Positions 45,656 through 54,930 are shown, counted from the first letter of the stretch. The stretch: 64,000 nt of DNA from Pilimelia anulata (GCF_014647895.1 NZ_BMQB01000001.1:496001-560000), one strand, 5' to 3'. Translations and numbers: made by a program. Notes: a model not told the origin generated them from the sequence alone.

Positions 45656-47170
45656 GTGACCAGCAGTGCCATCCGGGCCATGCCGAGGCCGGGTCCGGCC
45701 GTCGGCCGGCCGGGCGGTGGCCGAGCCGCCCACCGCCCCACCGCCGGCCGCCGGCCGGCCCCGCCGGAGACCGGCGCCCTCCCCGCCGCCCGCCCCGGCC
45801 CCGACGGCACCCTCGTCGCCGGCAACCGCCGGATCCGCCGGCACCGGCTGCGCTCCGACGAGGCCGCCGGCAACACCCTGCTCGTGGCGATCCTGTTCTG
45901 GGCCATGCTCGCCACCAGCGTGGCGGTCTGGGTGTTCGACACCCCGCCCGGCAGCCTCGCCACCAACGCGGACGTGATCACCGCGGTCGGCCGGGTCACC
46001 GGCATGATCGGCGGCTTCCTGCTCATCGCCCAGGTGATCCTGGCCAGCCGGATGGCCTGGCTGGAGCAGGCCGTCGGCGGCCGCTCGCTCATGAGCTGGC
46101 ACCGCTGGATCGGCACCTCACTGCTGGTCATGCTGCTCGCGCACGGCCTGTTCATCACGTACGGGTTCGCGCTCAAGTCGAACCTGCCGCTGCTCGACCA
46201 GGTCAAGGGCTTCATCGCCGTACCGGACCTGCTCACCGCCATCGTCGCCACCGGCATCCTCGCGCTGGTCGGGCTGATGGCCATCCGCGGCATCCGCAAG
46301 CGGATGCGGTACGAGATCTGGCACGCCCTGCACCTGTCGGTGTACGGGGCGCTGATCCTCGCGTACGGACACCAGTTCACGATGGGCAGCAACCTCACCG
46401 ACGGCTTCGGCTACTGGTACTGGACCGCCCTGTACGCGCTGGCCATCGCCGCGCTCGCCTGGGGCCGGGTGATCGACCCGCTCTGGTTCAACCTGCGGCA
46501 CAAGCTCACCGTCGCCGAGGTCGTCGTCGAGTCGCCGGCCAGCTTCTCCATCTACCTGACCGGCCGGAACCTGGACCGGCTCGGCGCCCGGGCGGGCCAG
46601 TACTTCCGCTGGCGGTTCCTCGCCGGCGACGGCTGGTGGCAGTCGCACCCGTTCTCGCTGTCCGCCCCGCCGAACGGCCGCTGGCTGCGGCTGACCGTCA
46701 CCGCGGTCGGCGACCACACCCGGGCCCTGCGCGAGTTGCAGCCGGGCACCCGGGTGCTGGCCGAGGGCCCGAGCGGGGTGTTCACCGCCGAGCGGCGGAC
46801 CCGCAGTCGGGCGCTGATGATCGCCGTCGGCTCCGGCATCTCGCCGGTCCGGGCGCTGCTGGAGGAGATGCCCTCCAACACCGTGCTGATCTACCGGGCG
46901 CGGACCGAGTCCGACCTGGCGCTGCGCCAGGAGATCGAGGCCGTCGCGGCCCGCCGCGGGATGCGGGTCGAGTACGTGCTCGGCCGCCGCACCGAGCGCG
47001 GCCCGCGCGAGCTGTCCACCGCCGGGGGACTGGAGTACCTGGTGCCCGACATCGCCGAGCGGGACGTGTACCTGTGCGGCCCGCGCGCCTTCGTCACCGG
47101 GACGATGGACAACCTGCGCCAGCTCGGCGTGCCGCCCCGGCAGATCCACCTTGACCCGTTCGAGCTGTAA
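45656..47170 (+). CDS. Ferric reductase-like flavocytochrome (haem/FAD/NAD(P)H)
   Basis: The 504-residue protein has a cytoplasmic N-terminus, about six transmembrane helices (about 80-275) with His residues placed to bind haem (SWHRWIG, LLAHGLF, WHALHLSVYG, YGHQF), and a ferredoxin reductase-type C-terminus with FAD motif HPFSLSAPP and nucleotide motif GSGISPVRALLEE plus LCGPRAF. It should carry electrons from NAD(P)H across the membrane. GTG at 45656 follows GAAGGG. The next gene starts 15 nt downstream and encodes a flavoprotein that could accept the electrons. Confidence 0.88.
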   Translation: MTSSAIRAMPRPGPAVGRPGGGRAAHRPTAGRRPAPPETGALPAARPGPDGTLVAGNRRIRRHRLRSDEAAGNTLLVAILFWAMLATSVAVWVFDTPPGSLATNADVITAVGRVTGMIGGFLLIAQVILASRMAWLEQAVGGRSLMSWHRWIGTSLLVMLLAHGLFITYGFALKSNLPLLDQVKGFIAVPDLLTAIVATGILALVGLMAIRGIRKRMRYEIWHALHLSVYGALILAYGHQFTMGSNLTDGFGYWYWTALYALAIAALAWGRVIDPLWFNLRHKLTVAEVVVESPASFSIYLTGRNLDRLGARAGQYFRWRFLAGDGWWQSHPFSLSAPPNGRWLRLTVTAVGDHTRALRELQPGTRVLAEGPSGVFTAERRTRSRALMIAVGSGISPVRALLEEMPSNTVLIYRARTESDLALRQEIEAVAARRGMRVEYVLGRRTERGPRELSTAGGLEYLVPDIAERDVYLCGPRAFVTGTMDNLRQLGVPPRQIHLDPFEL

Positions 47171-47185
47171 CCCCTGGAGGAGATC

Positions 47186-47626
47186 GTGCGACGTTCCACC
47201 GCCGCCGTGATCGGTACGCTGGCCGGCGCCGCCATGCTGGTCGGCGTCCGGCTGACCGCCACCCCGGTCGTCCTCGGGGGGCAGCCCGTGGCGACCGAGC
47301 CCATCGCCGACCAGCAGCCCGCCGGCAACGGCGGCGGGCAGGGCGGCGACGGCACGTTCCGCGGGCAGGCGATCCAGTACCCGTACGGGACCATCCAGGT
47401 CAGCGTGCGGGTCGCCGGCGGCCGGATCACCGCCGCGGACGCCACCTACCCGACCGACGGCAACTCGGCCACGGTCAACGGCAACGCGATCCCGAAGCTG
47501 CGCGAGGCCACGCTCCAGGCCCAGAACGCGCAGCTCGACACCGTCTCGGGCGCGACGTACACCAGCGACGGGTACCGCCGGTCGCTACAGTCCGCGCTCG
47601 ACCAGGCCGGCCTGCGGGGGAACTGA
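47186..47626 (+). CDS. Exported FMN-binding domain protein (ApbE substrate)
   Basis: The 146-residue protein has a signal anchor (about 1-22), a Gly-rich linker and an FMN_bind domain. SGATYT (121-126) is the flavinylation motif; FMN is expected to be attached through a phosphodiester to Thr124. CTGGAGGAG lies upstream of GTG 47186. Its position between the reductase and apbE strongly supports an extracytoplasmic electron carrier. Confidence 0.9.
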   Translation: MRRSTAAVIGTLAGAAMLVGVRLTATPVVLGGQPVATEPIADQQPAGNGGGQGGDGTFRGQAIQYPYGTIQVSVRVAGGRITAADATYPTDGNSATVNGNAIPKLREATLQAQNAQLDTVSGATYTSDGYRRSLQSALDQAGLRGN

Positions 47627-47627
47627 T

Positions 47628-48383
47628 ATGCGGCACGTCGAGCACGTCATGGGCACCGCGGTCAGCATCGAGCTGACCGACCCGCTGCCGCGGCCCACCC
47701 TGGTCGGGCTGATCGACCAGACGGTCGCCTGGCTGCACGAGGTGGACCGCCGGTTCAGCACGTACAAGGCGGACAGCGAGATCAGCCGGCTCGACCGCGG
47801 CGAGCTGACCGTCGCCGACTGCTCGCCGGACGTGCGCGAGGTGCTGGCGATGTGCGCCGAGCTGTGGCGCGAGTCCGACGGGTACTTCGACGCGTACGCC
47901 ACCGGCAAGCTGGACCCGTCCGGCTTCGTCAAGGGCTGGTCGGTCGAGGTGGCCTCGCGCTGGCTGGCCGCGAACGGCTCCACCAACCACTGCCTCAACG
48001 CCGGCGGCGACATCCGCGCCCGCGGCTGCCCGGCACCCGGCCGCGACTGGCGGATCGGCGTGCGCCACCCGTGGCAGCCGGACAAGATCTCCTGGGTGGT
48101 CACCGGCACGGACGTCGCCGTGGCCACCTCCGGGGTGTACGAGCGCGGCGAGCACGTGGTCGACCCCGTCCGCGGGCGCCCGGCCACCGAGCTGCGCTCC
48201 GTCACCGTCGTCGGGGCCGACCTGGGCCGGGCCGACGCGTACGCGACGATCGCGATGGCGATGGGGCGGCCGGGGCTGGAGTGGCTGGCCCGGCTCGACG
48301 CGCACGGGTACGCCAGCGCCGCGGTCACCGAGGACGGCCGCGCGTACACCTCCCGCCGGCTGCCCACGGCCGTCGCGGCCTGA
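47628..48383 (+). CDS. apbE: FAD:protein FMN transferase
   Basis: The 251-residue protein has ApbE motifs: MGTAVSIEL, RFSTYKADSEISRLDRG, the DPSGFVKGWSVE loop, NAGGDIRARG and the Mg2+-site TSGVYERGEHVVDP. No signal peptide is visible, so whether it acts inside or outside is unclear. It transfers FMN from FAD to Thr of FMN_bind domains and starts 1 nt after the gene for its likely substrate. Confidence 0.92.
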   Translation: MRHVEHVMGTAVSIELTDPLPRPTLVGLIDQTVAWLHEVDRRFSTYKADSEISRLDRGELTVADCSPDVREVLAMCAELWRESDGYFDAYATGKLDPSGFVKGWSVEVASRWLAANGSTNHCLNAGGDIRARGCPAPGRDWRIGVRHPWQPDKISWVVTGTDVAVATSGVYERGEHVVDPVRGRPATELRSVTVVGADLGRADAYATIAMAMGRPGLEWLARLDAHGYASAAVTEDGRAYTSRRLPTAVAA

Positions 48384-48433
48384 CCCGCCGGTACCCCGGC
48401 GGGGGCCTCACGCCGGGCTCACCGGGCGGCGGG

Positions 48434-48439
48434 CAGGAT
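48434..48439 (+). promoter_or_regulatory. -10 element before the response regulator gene
   Basis: CAGGAT lies 6 nt before GTG 48446; the two-component genes may therefore have their own leaderless transcript besides read-through from apbE. Confidence 0.4.
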
Positions 48440-48445
48440 GGGGGA

Positions 48446-49117
48446 GTGCGGGTACTGGTGGTGGAGGACGAGCGGAACCTGGCCGACGCGATCGCCCGCG
48501 GGCTGCGCCGGCACGGGATGGCCGTCGACGTCGCGTACGACGGCGACGCCGGGCACGAGATGGCGTTCGTGACCCGGTACGACGTCCTGGTCCTCGACCG
48601 CGACCTGCCCGGCCGGCACGGCGACGAGATCTGCGCCGACCTGGCCGGCTCCGGCGCGCTGACCCGGGTGCTCATGCTGACCGCCAGCGGCACGGTCGCC
48701 GACCGGGTCGAGGGCCTCGGCCTGGGCGCCGACGACTACCTGGCCAAGCCGTTCGCGTTCGACGAGCTGGTGGCCCGGGTCCGGGCGCTCGGCCGGCGGG
48801 CCACCCCGGCCGCACCGCCGGCGTTCGCCGTCGCCGACCTGCACGTGGACCCGGCCCGCCGGGTGGCCACCCGCGGCGGCGTGCCGGTCGAGCTGACGAA
48901 CAAGGAGTTCGGCGTCCTGGAGTGCCTGCTGCGGGCCCGCGGCGCGGTCGTCTCCAGCGAGGAGCTGCTGGACCGGGTGTGGGACGCCAACACCGACCCG
49001 TTCACCACGATCGTCCGGGTCACCATGCGCACGCTGCGCCGCAAGCTCGGCGACCCGCCGCTGATCGACACGGTGGTCGGCGCCGGGTACCGGATCGTCG
49101 CCCCGGACACGGCGTGA
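48446..49117 (+). CDS. OmpR/PhoB-family response regulator
   Basis: The 223-residue protein has a receiver domain (VVEDERNLADAI, phospho-Asp in LVLDRDLPG, KPFAFDEL) and a winged-helix DNA-binding domain (LTNKEFGVLECLLRA, VRVTMRTLRRKLGDPP). GTG at 48446. The kinase start overlaps its stop. The 62-bp distance to apbE suggests it senses and controls the flavin electron-transfer genes. Confidence 0.93.
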   Translation: MRVLVVEDERNLADAIARGLRRHGMAVDVAYDGDAGHEMAFVTRYDVLVLDRDLPGRHGDEICADLAGSGALTRVLMLTASGTVADRVEGLGLGADDYLAKPFAFDELVARVRALGRRATPAAPPAFAVADLHVDPARRVATRGGVPVELTNKEFGVLECLLRARGAVVSSEELLDRVWDANTDPFTTIVRVTMRTLRRKLGDPPLIDTVVGAGYRIVAPDTA

Positions 49118-50160
49118 CCGCCGCCCGGCCGATGGGCCCGCGGGCGAGCCTGCGACTGCGGCTGACCGCGCTGATCGGCTTCCTCGTCTTCGACGCCGGG
49201 CTGCTGCTGCTGTTCGTCGCCTGGGTCTTCGCCGACCTGCGCCGGCTGCACCTGGTCGAGGGCATCGTGGCCTGCCTGCTGATCACCATCGCCGGCGTCG
49301 TCGGCGGGTACCTGCTGCTCGGCCGCGCGCTGCGCCCCATCCACCAGGTCACCGCGACCGCCCGCCGGCTGTCCGAGCAGACCCTGGACCAGCGGATCGG
49401 CTACCGCGGCCCGAACGACGAGGTCGCCGAGCTGGCCGCCACCTTCGACGCGATGCTGGACCGGCTCGACCGGGCCTTCGACGGCCAGCGCCGGTTCGTC
49501 GCCAACGCCTCGCACGAGCTGCGCACCCCGCTCGCCGTGATGCGCACCGAGATCGACGTGACCCTGTCCGACCCGGACGCCGACGCCGCCGACCTGCGCC
49601 GGATGGCCGGCGTGGTGCGCGAGGCGTCCGAGCGGGCCAACGGGCTGATCGAGTCGCTGCTCGTCCTCGCCCGCAGCGAGGGGCAGCGCGGCCAGCTCGC
49701 CCGCACCGGCGACGTTGACCTGGCCACCGACGTCGCCGACGCGCTGTCGGCGATGCGGTACGAGATCGACCGGGTCCGGGTCGAGGTCACCGCCGACCTC
49801 CAGCCGGCGCCGGTGCACGGCGACCCCGACCTGCTGGCCCGGCTGGCGGGGAACCTGATCGAGAACGCGATCCGGTACAACCACCTGCACGGGCGGCTGT
49901 GGGCGCGCACCGGGGTGGAGGGCGGGCAGGCGTGGCTGGAGGTCGGGAACACCGGCTTCGAGGTACCGCAGCGGGACGTGCCGAGCCTGTTCGAGCCGTT
50001 CCGGCGGGGCGGGCGGGAGCGGACCGGGGCGCGCGGGTCGGGGCTGGGGCTGTCGATCGTCCGGGCGGTGTGCGACGCGCACGGGGGGACGGTGGCGGCC
50101 ACCGCGCACGCGGCGCCGGACGGCGGCCTCACGGTGACGGTCCGCCTCCCGTCGCGCTGA
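49114..50160 (+). CDS. Sensor histidine kinase
   Basis: The 348-residue protein has two transmembrane helices (about 17-38 and 45-65) with almost no periplasmic loop, HAMP (about 66-118), HisKA with SHELRTPLAVMR, and HATPase_c (NLIENAIRYN, GSGLGLSIV). The nearly absent sensor loop suggests it senses within the membrane. The usual D-box DTGxGI is NTGFEV here, as in some actinobacterial kinases. GTGA overlap with the regulator gene. Confidence 0.92.
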   Translation: MTAARPMGPRASLRLRLTALIGFLVFDAGLLLLFVAWVFADLRRLHLVEGIVACLLITIAGVVGGYLLLGRALRPIHQVTATARRLSEQTLDQRIGYRGPNDEVAELAATFDAMLDRLDRAFDGQRRFVANASHELRTPLAVMRTEIDVTLSDPDADAADLRRMAGVVREASERANGLIESLLVLARSEGQRGQLARTGDVDLATDVADALSAMRYEIDRVRVEVTADLQPAPVHGDPDLLARLAGNLIENAIRYNHLHGRLWARTGVEGGQAWLEVGNTGFEVPQRDVPSLFEPFRRGGRERTGARGSGLGLSIVRAVCDAHGGTVAATAHAAPDGGLTVTVRLPSR

Positions 50161-50163
50161 CCC

Positions 50164-50185
50164 GCCCGGCGGCGGCGCGCCGGGC
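50164..50185. terminator. Short hairpin between convergent genes
   Basis: GCCCGGCG (50164-50171) and CGCCGGGC (50178-50185) form an 8-bp GC stem between the kinase and the hydrolase gene. Confidence 0.45.
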
Positions 50186-51072
50186 TACTCGGCGGCGTCG
50201 AGCCAGTTGAGGGTGCGGCGCCAGACCTCCGTGGCGGCCGGCGGGTTGAACCGGGCGCCCGTGTCGTTGAAGAACGCGTGGTCGGCCTCGGTGAAGGTCA
50301 GCAGCTCGTGCCGCAGCCCCGCCCTCTCCAGCGCCGCCCGCGCCGCCGGACGGGTGGCGTTGACCCGGCCGTCCAGGCCGCCGTACACCCCGAGCACCGC
50401 CGCCCGGGAGCCGGCGAGGTCGCCGCCGTCGGGGAACGGGCCGTAGAACGGGGCCGCCGCGGCCAGCCGCGGCTCATTCGAGGTGAGCAGGCGCCAGACC
50501 ATCGCGCCGCCGAAGCAGAAGCCGACCGCGGCGAGCCTGCCGCCGTCGACCCGCCGGCCCAGCTCGGGCAGGCTGCCCTTCATGTCGGCGACGAACCGCT
50601 CCGGCGGGATCCTCGCCAGCGCCGCCGCGACCGCGGCCTCGTCGGGGAACGCCCCGGTGCCGCCCTCCTCGGAGAGCAGGTCCAGGGCCAGCGCGGAGTA
50701 GCCGCTGGCGGCGAGCCGGGCGGCGACGGCGCGGATGTGGGCGGTCAGGCCGCGGTTCTCGTGGATGACGAGCACGCCGCCGCGCGGCCGGGCGGCGGGC
50801 GCCCAGGCGGCGAGCAGCGGCCCGCGCGGGCCGGCGTACGTGATCGACTCGACCGGGACCGGCGCCCAGGCCGTCTCGGTGCCGTCCCGGCCGGCGGCCG
50901 GCGGCGGCGGCGCGGTGGCCGCCCCGGCGGCGAAGCCGGACAGCAGGCCGGTCGCGGCCGCGCCGGTCACGCCCATCAGGCCCAGCCGGCGCAGCGCCTC
51001 GCGGCGGTTGATGATGCCGTCGGCCAGGTCCTCGGCCACCTCTTCGGCGAGGTAGCGCTGGATCTCCGTCAT
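50185..51072 (-). CDS. Dienelactone hydrolase family protein with Tat-like leader
   Basis: The 295-residue protein has an alpha/beta hydrolase core with nucleophile Cys in GFCFGGAM, Asp in GVYGGLDGRV and His in EADHAFFND, the C-D-H triad of dienelactone hydrolases. Ahead of it is NRREALRRLG followed by a hydrophobic stretch (about 25-52), which resembles a twin-arginine signal. The substrate is unknown. ATG at 51070-51072 follows GGGAGG. It is downstream of the MBL and TetR genes on the same strand. Confidence 0.85.
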   Translation of the reverse strand: MTEIQRYLAEEVAEDLADGIINRREALRRLGLMGVTGAAATGLLSGFAAGAATAPPPPAAGRDGTETAWAPVPVESITYAGPRGPLLAAWAPAARPRGGVLVIHENRGLTAHIRAVAARLAASGYSALALDLLSEEGGTGAFPDEAAVAAALARIPPERFVADMKGSLPELGRRVDGGRLAAVGFCFGGAMVWRLLTSNEPRLAAAAPFYGPFPDGGDLAGSRAAVLGVYGGLDGRVNATRPAARAALERAGLRHELLTFTEADHAFFNDTGARFNPPAATEVWRRTLNWLDAAE

Positions 51073-51159
51073 GACGCCTCCCGACAACCGCGCGCAGCAC
51101 CGACGGCATCGATCCTCGTCCCCGCCCGCCGGCCGCGCAAGGCGCCGGGTGCCGCGGGA

Positions 51160-52272
51160 TCAGTCGGCGCGGGCGCCCTGGACCAGCTCGTGCAGCGGTA
51201 CCGCCGCCGGCTCCGGCGCCCGGGCCACCCGCTGCCACCAGTGGTCCAGGGCGACGGGCGCGGTGATGTCGACGGCCTCGCCCGGCCGGGGTACCGCGAC
51301 GGCCACCTGCTCGTGCTCCGCCGCGGCCAGCAGCCGGTCGATCGGCTCGCTCCACGCGTGGAAGGCCAGCGTGAACGTGCCCCAGTGCACCGGGATCAGC
51401 AGCTCGCCCCGGACGTCCCGGTGGGCGGCGACCGCCTCCTCGGGGGTCATGTGGATGTCCGGCCAGGAGTCGCCGTACGCGCCGATCTGCATCAGCGTCG
51501 CGTCGAACGGCCCGTACGCCGCGCCGATGTCGGCGAAGCCGGGGAAGTAGCCGGTGTCGCCGGTGTAGAAGACGCGGCGGCGCTCGCCGATGACCGCCCA
51601 GCCGGACCACAGGGTCCGGTTGCGGGTCAGGGTGCGGCCGGAGAAGTGCTGCGCGGGGGTGGCGACCAGGCGCAGGCCGCCGGCGGCGTGCTCCTCGTCC
51701 CAGTCCAGCTCGACGATCCGGTCCGCCGGTACGCCCCACCGCTCCAGGTGCGCGCCGACGCCGAGCGGGACGACGAACGGCGCGGACTGCGCGGCGGTCA
51801 GCCGGCGGATCGTCCGCATGTCCAGGTGGTCGTAGTGGTCGTGCGAGATCAGGATGGCGGCCAGTTCGGGCAGCGCGGCGATCTCCATCGGGACCGCGTG
51901 CAGCCGGCGCGGGCCGACCCCGGCGACCGGCGAGCAGCGGTCGCTCCAGATCGGGTCGAGCAGGACCGCGGCGCCGTCCAGCTCGACCAGCGTGCTGGCG
52001 TGGCCGAGCCAGGTCAGCCGCAGGTCGCCGGGCTCGGTGGCGGGGCGCTCGCGGACCAGCGGGACCGGCTTGGCCGGGCGCTGCGCGCCGCGCTCGCGCC
52101 ACTCGCGCAGCGCCTCGGCGCTGCTCGGGCGGCCCGCCCCCGGTACGGCGGCGGGGCTGTCGGCCGCGGCCCGGTTGCGGAACTGGCCGTCCCGGTAGTT
52201 GGGCGACGTGCGCACCCGCTCGGCCCTGGCCCCGGTGGGCACGGCACCCAGCGATCGCAGTGGATTGAACAT
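51160..52272 (-). CDS. Metallo-beta-lactamase fold hydrolase (UlaG/NAPE-PLD-like)
   Basis: The 370-residue protein has the HxHxDH motif in SHDHYDHLD, LTWLGHASTLVE at the first strand, YTGDTGYFPGF and PVHWGTFTLAFH, all as in UlaG/NAPE-PLD-type hydrolases. It should be a binuclear zinc phosphodiesterase or lactonase. The start ATG 52270-52272 follows GGTGGGG. A TetR gene is 28 bp upstream on the same strand, probably in one unit. Confidence 0.87.
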   Translation of the reverse strand: MFNPLRSLGAVPTGARAERVRTSPNYRDGQFRNRAAADSPAAVPGAGRPSSAEALREWRERGAQRPAKPVPLVRERPATEPGDLRLTWLGHASTLVELDGAAVLLDPIWSDRCSPVAGVGPRRLHAVPMEIAALPELAAILISHDHYDHLDMRTIRRLTAAQSAPFVVPLGVGAHLERWGVPADRIVELDWDEEHAAGGLRLVATPAQHFSGRTLTRNRTLWSGWAVIGERRRVFYTGDTGYFPGFADIGAAYGPFDATLMQIGAYGDSWPDIHMTPEEAVAAHRDVRGELLIPVHWGTFTLAFHAWSEPIDRLLAAAEHEQVAVAVPRPGEAVDITAPVALDHWWQRVARAPEPAAVPLHELVQGARAD

Positions 52273-52300
52273 GGACCCCACCCGCTTTCCTTCGGTCGTG

Positions 52301-52942
52301 TCAGTGTCGAGCGGTCATCGCCGGGACCGGCGCGGCCCCGGGCTCCGGCAGGCCGGCGCGGACGAGGCCGAGTGCCTCGATCAGCAGATCGGTGGCGCTC
52401 GCGGCGCCGCTGGACCCGCTGGCCCAGAGCTGCATGGCGGTCTGCGCCGCGCTCGACACGGTGGCGATGAGCAGGCGCGGGTACAGGTCGGTGTCGACAT
52501 CGGTGCCGGTCCGGGCGGCGACGACCTCGGCCAGGATCCGCTCGGTGGCCTCGCTGACCCGGTAGTGGTGGGCGCGCAGGGCGGGGGTGGAGTGCATGAG
52601 CCGCTTGGCGGCGACGGTGTCGGCGAGCCGCTGCTCGCTGTCGGCGAACCGGCGCAGGGCGACCTCGGTGAGCGCGTCCCACAGCGGCTCGCCCTCGGGG
52701 CGGTCGCGCAGGTCGTCGGCGAGTGCCCGGGTCTGCTCGTCGACCGCGGCGGCGACCGCCTCCTCCTTGCTGCTGAAGTAGTTGTGGAACGTCCGGGGGG
52801 AGACGTCGGCCTCGGCGGCGATCGCGTCGGCGGTCACCCGCTCGATGCCGTCGGCGAGCGCCAGCCGCAGGGCGGCCTCGCTGAGCGCGCGCCGGGTGGC
52901 GGCCTTCTTGCGTTCCCGCAGGCCGGGGGGCTCCTCGTCCAT
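52301..52942 (-). CDS. TetR-family transcriptional regulator
   Basis: The 213-residue protein has an N-terminal HTH (IAAEADVSPRTFHNYFSSKEE) and a C-terminal helical ligand-binding domain. It probably represses itself and the MBL/hydrolase genes that follow. The start ATG 52940-52942 looks leaderless (TACCCT 7 nt upstream). A small palindrome CGCAA/TTGCG around 52957-52968 is a candidate operator. Confidence 0.9.
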   Translation of the reverse strand: MDEEPPGLRERKKAATRRALSEAALRLALADGIERVTADAIAAEADVSPRTFHNYFSSKEEAVAAAVDEQTRALADDLRDRPEGEPLWDALTEVALRRFADSEQRLADTVAAKRLMHSTPALRAHHYRVSEATERILAEVVAARTGTDVDTDLYPRLLIATVSSAAQTAMQLWASGSSGAASATDLLIEALGLVRAGLPEPGAAPVPAMTARH

Positions 52943-52949
52943 GATTACC

Positions 52950-52955
52950 AGGGTA
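52950..52955 (-). promoter_or_regulatory. -10 element of leaderless TetR gene
   Basis: Read on the minus strand the hexamer is TACCCT, 7 nt before the ATG. Confidence 0.45.
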
Positions 52956-53014
52956 CGCAATCTTGCGGTGGTCAGCAAAGTTTCCGTACCTGGCAATGTC
53001 CCGGGAGTACGGTC

Positions 53015-54268
53015 TCAGTCCAGCGCCGCCAGGGCGACGGCCAGGTCGGCGGCGACCAGCTTGACCTGCCACTCGCGGGCGCCGAGGCCGCGCAGCTCGG
53101 CGGCGACGGTGTCCCGGGTGATCTCGCCCGGCGGGGTCCAGGCCAGCCGGCGGATGCTGTCCGGGCTGGTCAGGTTCTCCGGCGGCAGGTTCAGCGCGGT
53201 GGCCGTGGTGGTGATCGCCTGCCGGCAGCGGGCGAGCCGGGCGGCGGCGGCCGGGTCCCGCTCGGCCCAGCGGTGCGGCGGGGGCGGGCCGTCGTTGGTC
53301 GGCGGGCCGGGCAGGGCGCTGTCCGGCAGCGCCCGCGCCTCGGCCAGCGCGTCCAGCCACACCTTCGCCAGCCGGCGGGTGGCCCGGCCGTTGAAGCCGG
53401 GGATGGCGAGCAGGGCCCGCTCGTCGGCCGGGTCCGCCTCGGCGGCGGCGACCAGCGCGGCGTCGGGCAGCACCCGGCCGGGCGCGGTATCCCGGCGCCG
53501 GGCGAGGTCGTCCCGGGCGGTCCACATGGCCCGGACCCGGGCCTGCGCCCGCGGCCCGCGCAGCCGGTGCACGCCGGACGTCCGGCGCCACTGCTCGACC
53601 CGCGGCTTGGGCGGCTGGCCGCCCCAGCGGACGACCGCGGCGAACTCCTCCGCGGCCCACTCCTGCTTGCCCTGCTCGCGCAGGTTCTCGGCGAGCGCGT
53701 CGCGCAGGTCGACCAGCAGCTCGACGTCCAGCGCGGCGTAGACGAGCCAGGACTCGGGCAGCGGGCGGGTGGACCAGTCCGCGGCCGAGTGGTGCTTCTC
53801 CAGCGAGTAGCCGAGCAGGTTCTCGGTCAGGCTGGCCAGGCCGACCCGCTCCAGGCCGGCGATCCGGGCGGCCAGCTCGGTGTCGAACAGCCGGCGCGGC
53901 CGCAGCCCGAGGTCCGCCAGGCAGGGCAGGTCCTGGCTGGCGGCGTGCAGCACCCACTCGGCGTCGGCGATGGCCGCGTCCAGCCCGGCCAGGTCCGGCA
54001 CGCCCATCGGGTCGATCAGCGCGGTGCCGGCGCCCTCCCGGCGGAGCTGGACCAGGTAGGCGCGCTGGCTGTACCGGTAGCCCGACGCCCGCTCCGCGTC
54101 CAGCGCGACCGGCCCGATGCCCGCGGCGAACCGCGCCACGAGGTCGGCGACGCCGTCGGCGGTGGCGACCGTCGGCGGGGTGCCCTCGCGCGGCGCGGTC
54201 AGCGGGGTCGTCCGCTCCGCCGGCGCGCCCCCGGCCGCCGGGGCGGCACTGGCTGGCTCGTCGGTCAT
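53015..54268 (-). CDS. rnd: Ribonuclease D-like 3'-5' exonuclease with HRDC domain
   Basis: The 417-residue protein has a DnaQ-type exonuclease domain (about 30-210) with the DxE motif in ALDAERASGYRYSQ and YAALDVELL, then HRDC domains (about 225-305 and near 340-400). It should trim tRNA or other structured RNA 3' ends. It equals the Rv2681 position. Transcribed after DUF3000 (76 bp gap). Confidence 0.9.
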   Translation of the reverse strand: MTDEPASAAPAAGGAPAERTTPLTAPREGTPPTVATADGVADLVARFAAGIGPVALDAERASGYRYSQRAYLVQLRREGAGTALIDPMGVPDLAGLDAAIADAEWVLHAASQDLPCLADLGLRPRRLFDTELAARIAGLERVGLASLTENLLGYSLEKHHSAADWSTRPLPESWLVYAALDVELLVDLRDALAENLREQGKQEWAAEEFAAVVRWGGQPPKPRVEQWRRTSGVHRLRGPRAQARVRAMWTARDDLARRRDTAPGRVLPDAALVAAAEADPADERALLAIPGFNGRATRRLAKVWLDALAEARALPDSALPGPPTNDGPPPPHRWAERDPAAAARLARCRQAITTTATALNLPPENLTSPDSIRRLAWTPPGEITRDTVAAELRGLGAREWQVKLVAADLAVALAALD

Positions 54269-54343
54269 CCGTTAACCGTACGTGTCGGCGGTTGTCGCCC
54301 GGCGGAGGGTGGGTCGGCGCGTCCCCACCGGCGTGGCGCGCAC

Positions 54344-54916
54344 CTATCCGGTGGGCGTGCCGCGCCGCTCGGGCAGCGCGGTCACGCCGGGCGGCGGCAG
54401 TCCGGCGGTGGAGGCCAGCAGCGCGCACCACGCCCGCAGGTGGGCGGCCAGGTCGTCGTCGGCCGGGGTCCACGAGGCGCGCAGCTCCACGTCGCCGGCG
54501 GCGGGCGGCCCGGCCAGCTCGCCGAACCGGGTCGAGATCGTCTGGGTCACCGTCCCGCCGGCGGCCCGGTGCGCGGCGCCGTGGTGGGTCAGCGCGTCGA
54601 CCAGCCAGCTCCAGCCCACGCCGGGCAGCATCGGGTCCGCGGCCAGCTCCGGCTCCAGGTCCGCGCTCAGGTACGTGACCAGCCGCAGCGTCCCCTCCCA
54701 CGCCTCGTGGCCGACCGGGTCGTGCAGCAGGATCAGCCGGCCCGTCGCCACCTCGACGTCGTCGCGGTGCACCTCGGCGCCGAGGGCGAACGCGTACGGG
54801 GCCAGCCGCTGCGGCGCCGGCACCTCGGCGAGGGTGATCTCCGCCCGCGGCCGGTGGGCGCGCAGGCCGGCGACGGCCCGCGTGAAGACCTCCGGGGGAC
54901 CGTCCTGCGGCTGCAT
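54344..54916 (-). CDS. DUF3000 protein
   Basis: The 190-residue protein matches DUF3000 (Rv2680): FTRAVAGLRAHRPRAEITLAEVPAPQRLAP (quoted in part: EITLAEVPAPQRLAPYAFA), GRLILLHDPVGHEAWEG and GWSWLVDAL. Cytoplasmic, function unknown. ATG at 54914-54916 looks leaderless. It heads the DUF3000-rnd transcript and is divergent from hemE. Confidence 0.9.
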   Translation of the reverse strand: MQPQDGPPEVFTRAVAGLRAHRPRAEITLAEVPAPQRLAPYAFALGAEVHRDDVEVATGRLILLHDPVGHEAWEGTLRLVTYLSADLEPELAADPMLPGVGWSWLVDALTHHGAAHRAAGGTVTQTISTRFGELAGPPAAGDVELRASWTPADDDLAAHLRAWCALLASTAGLPPPGVTALPERRGTPTG

Positions 54917-54924
54917 GAGCGCCA

Positions 54925-54930
54925 AGCCTA
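54925..54930 (-). promoter_or_regulatory. -10 element of leaderless DUF3000 gene
   Basis: TAGGCT on the minus strand lies 8 nt before the ATG with no ribosome binding site. Confidence 0.55.
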
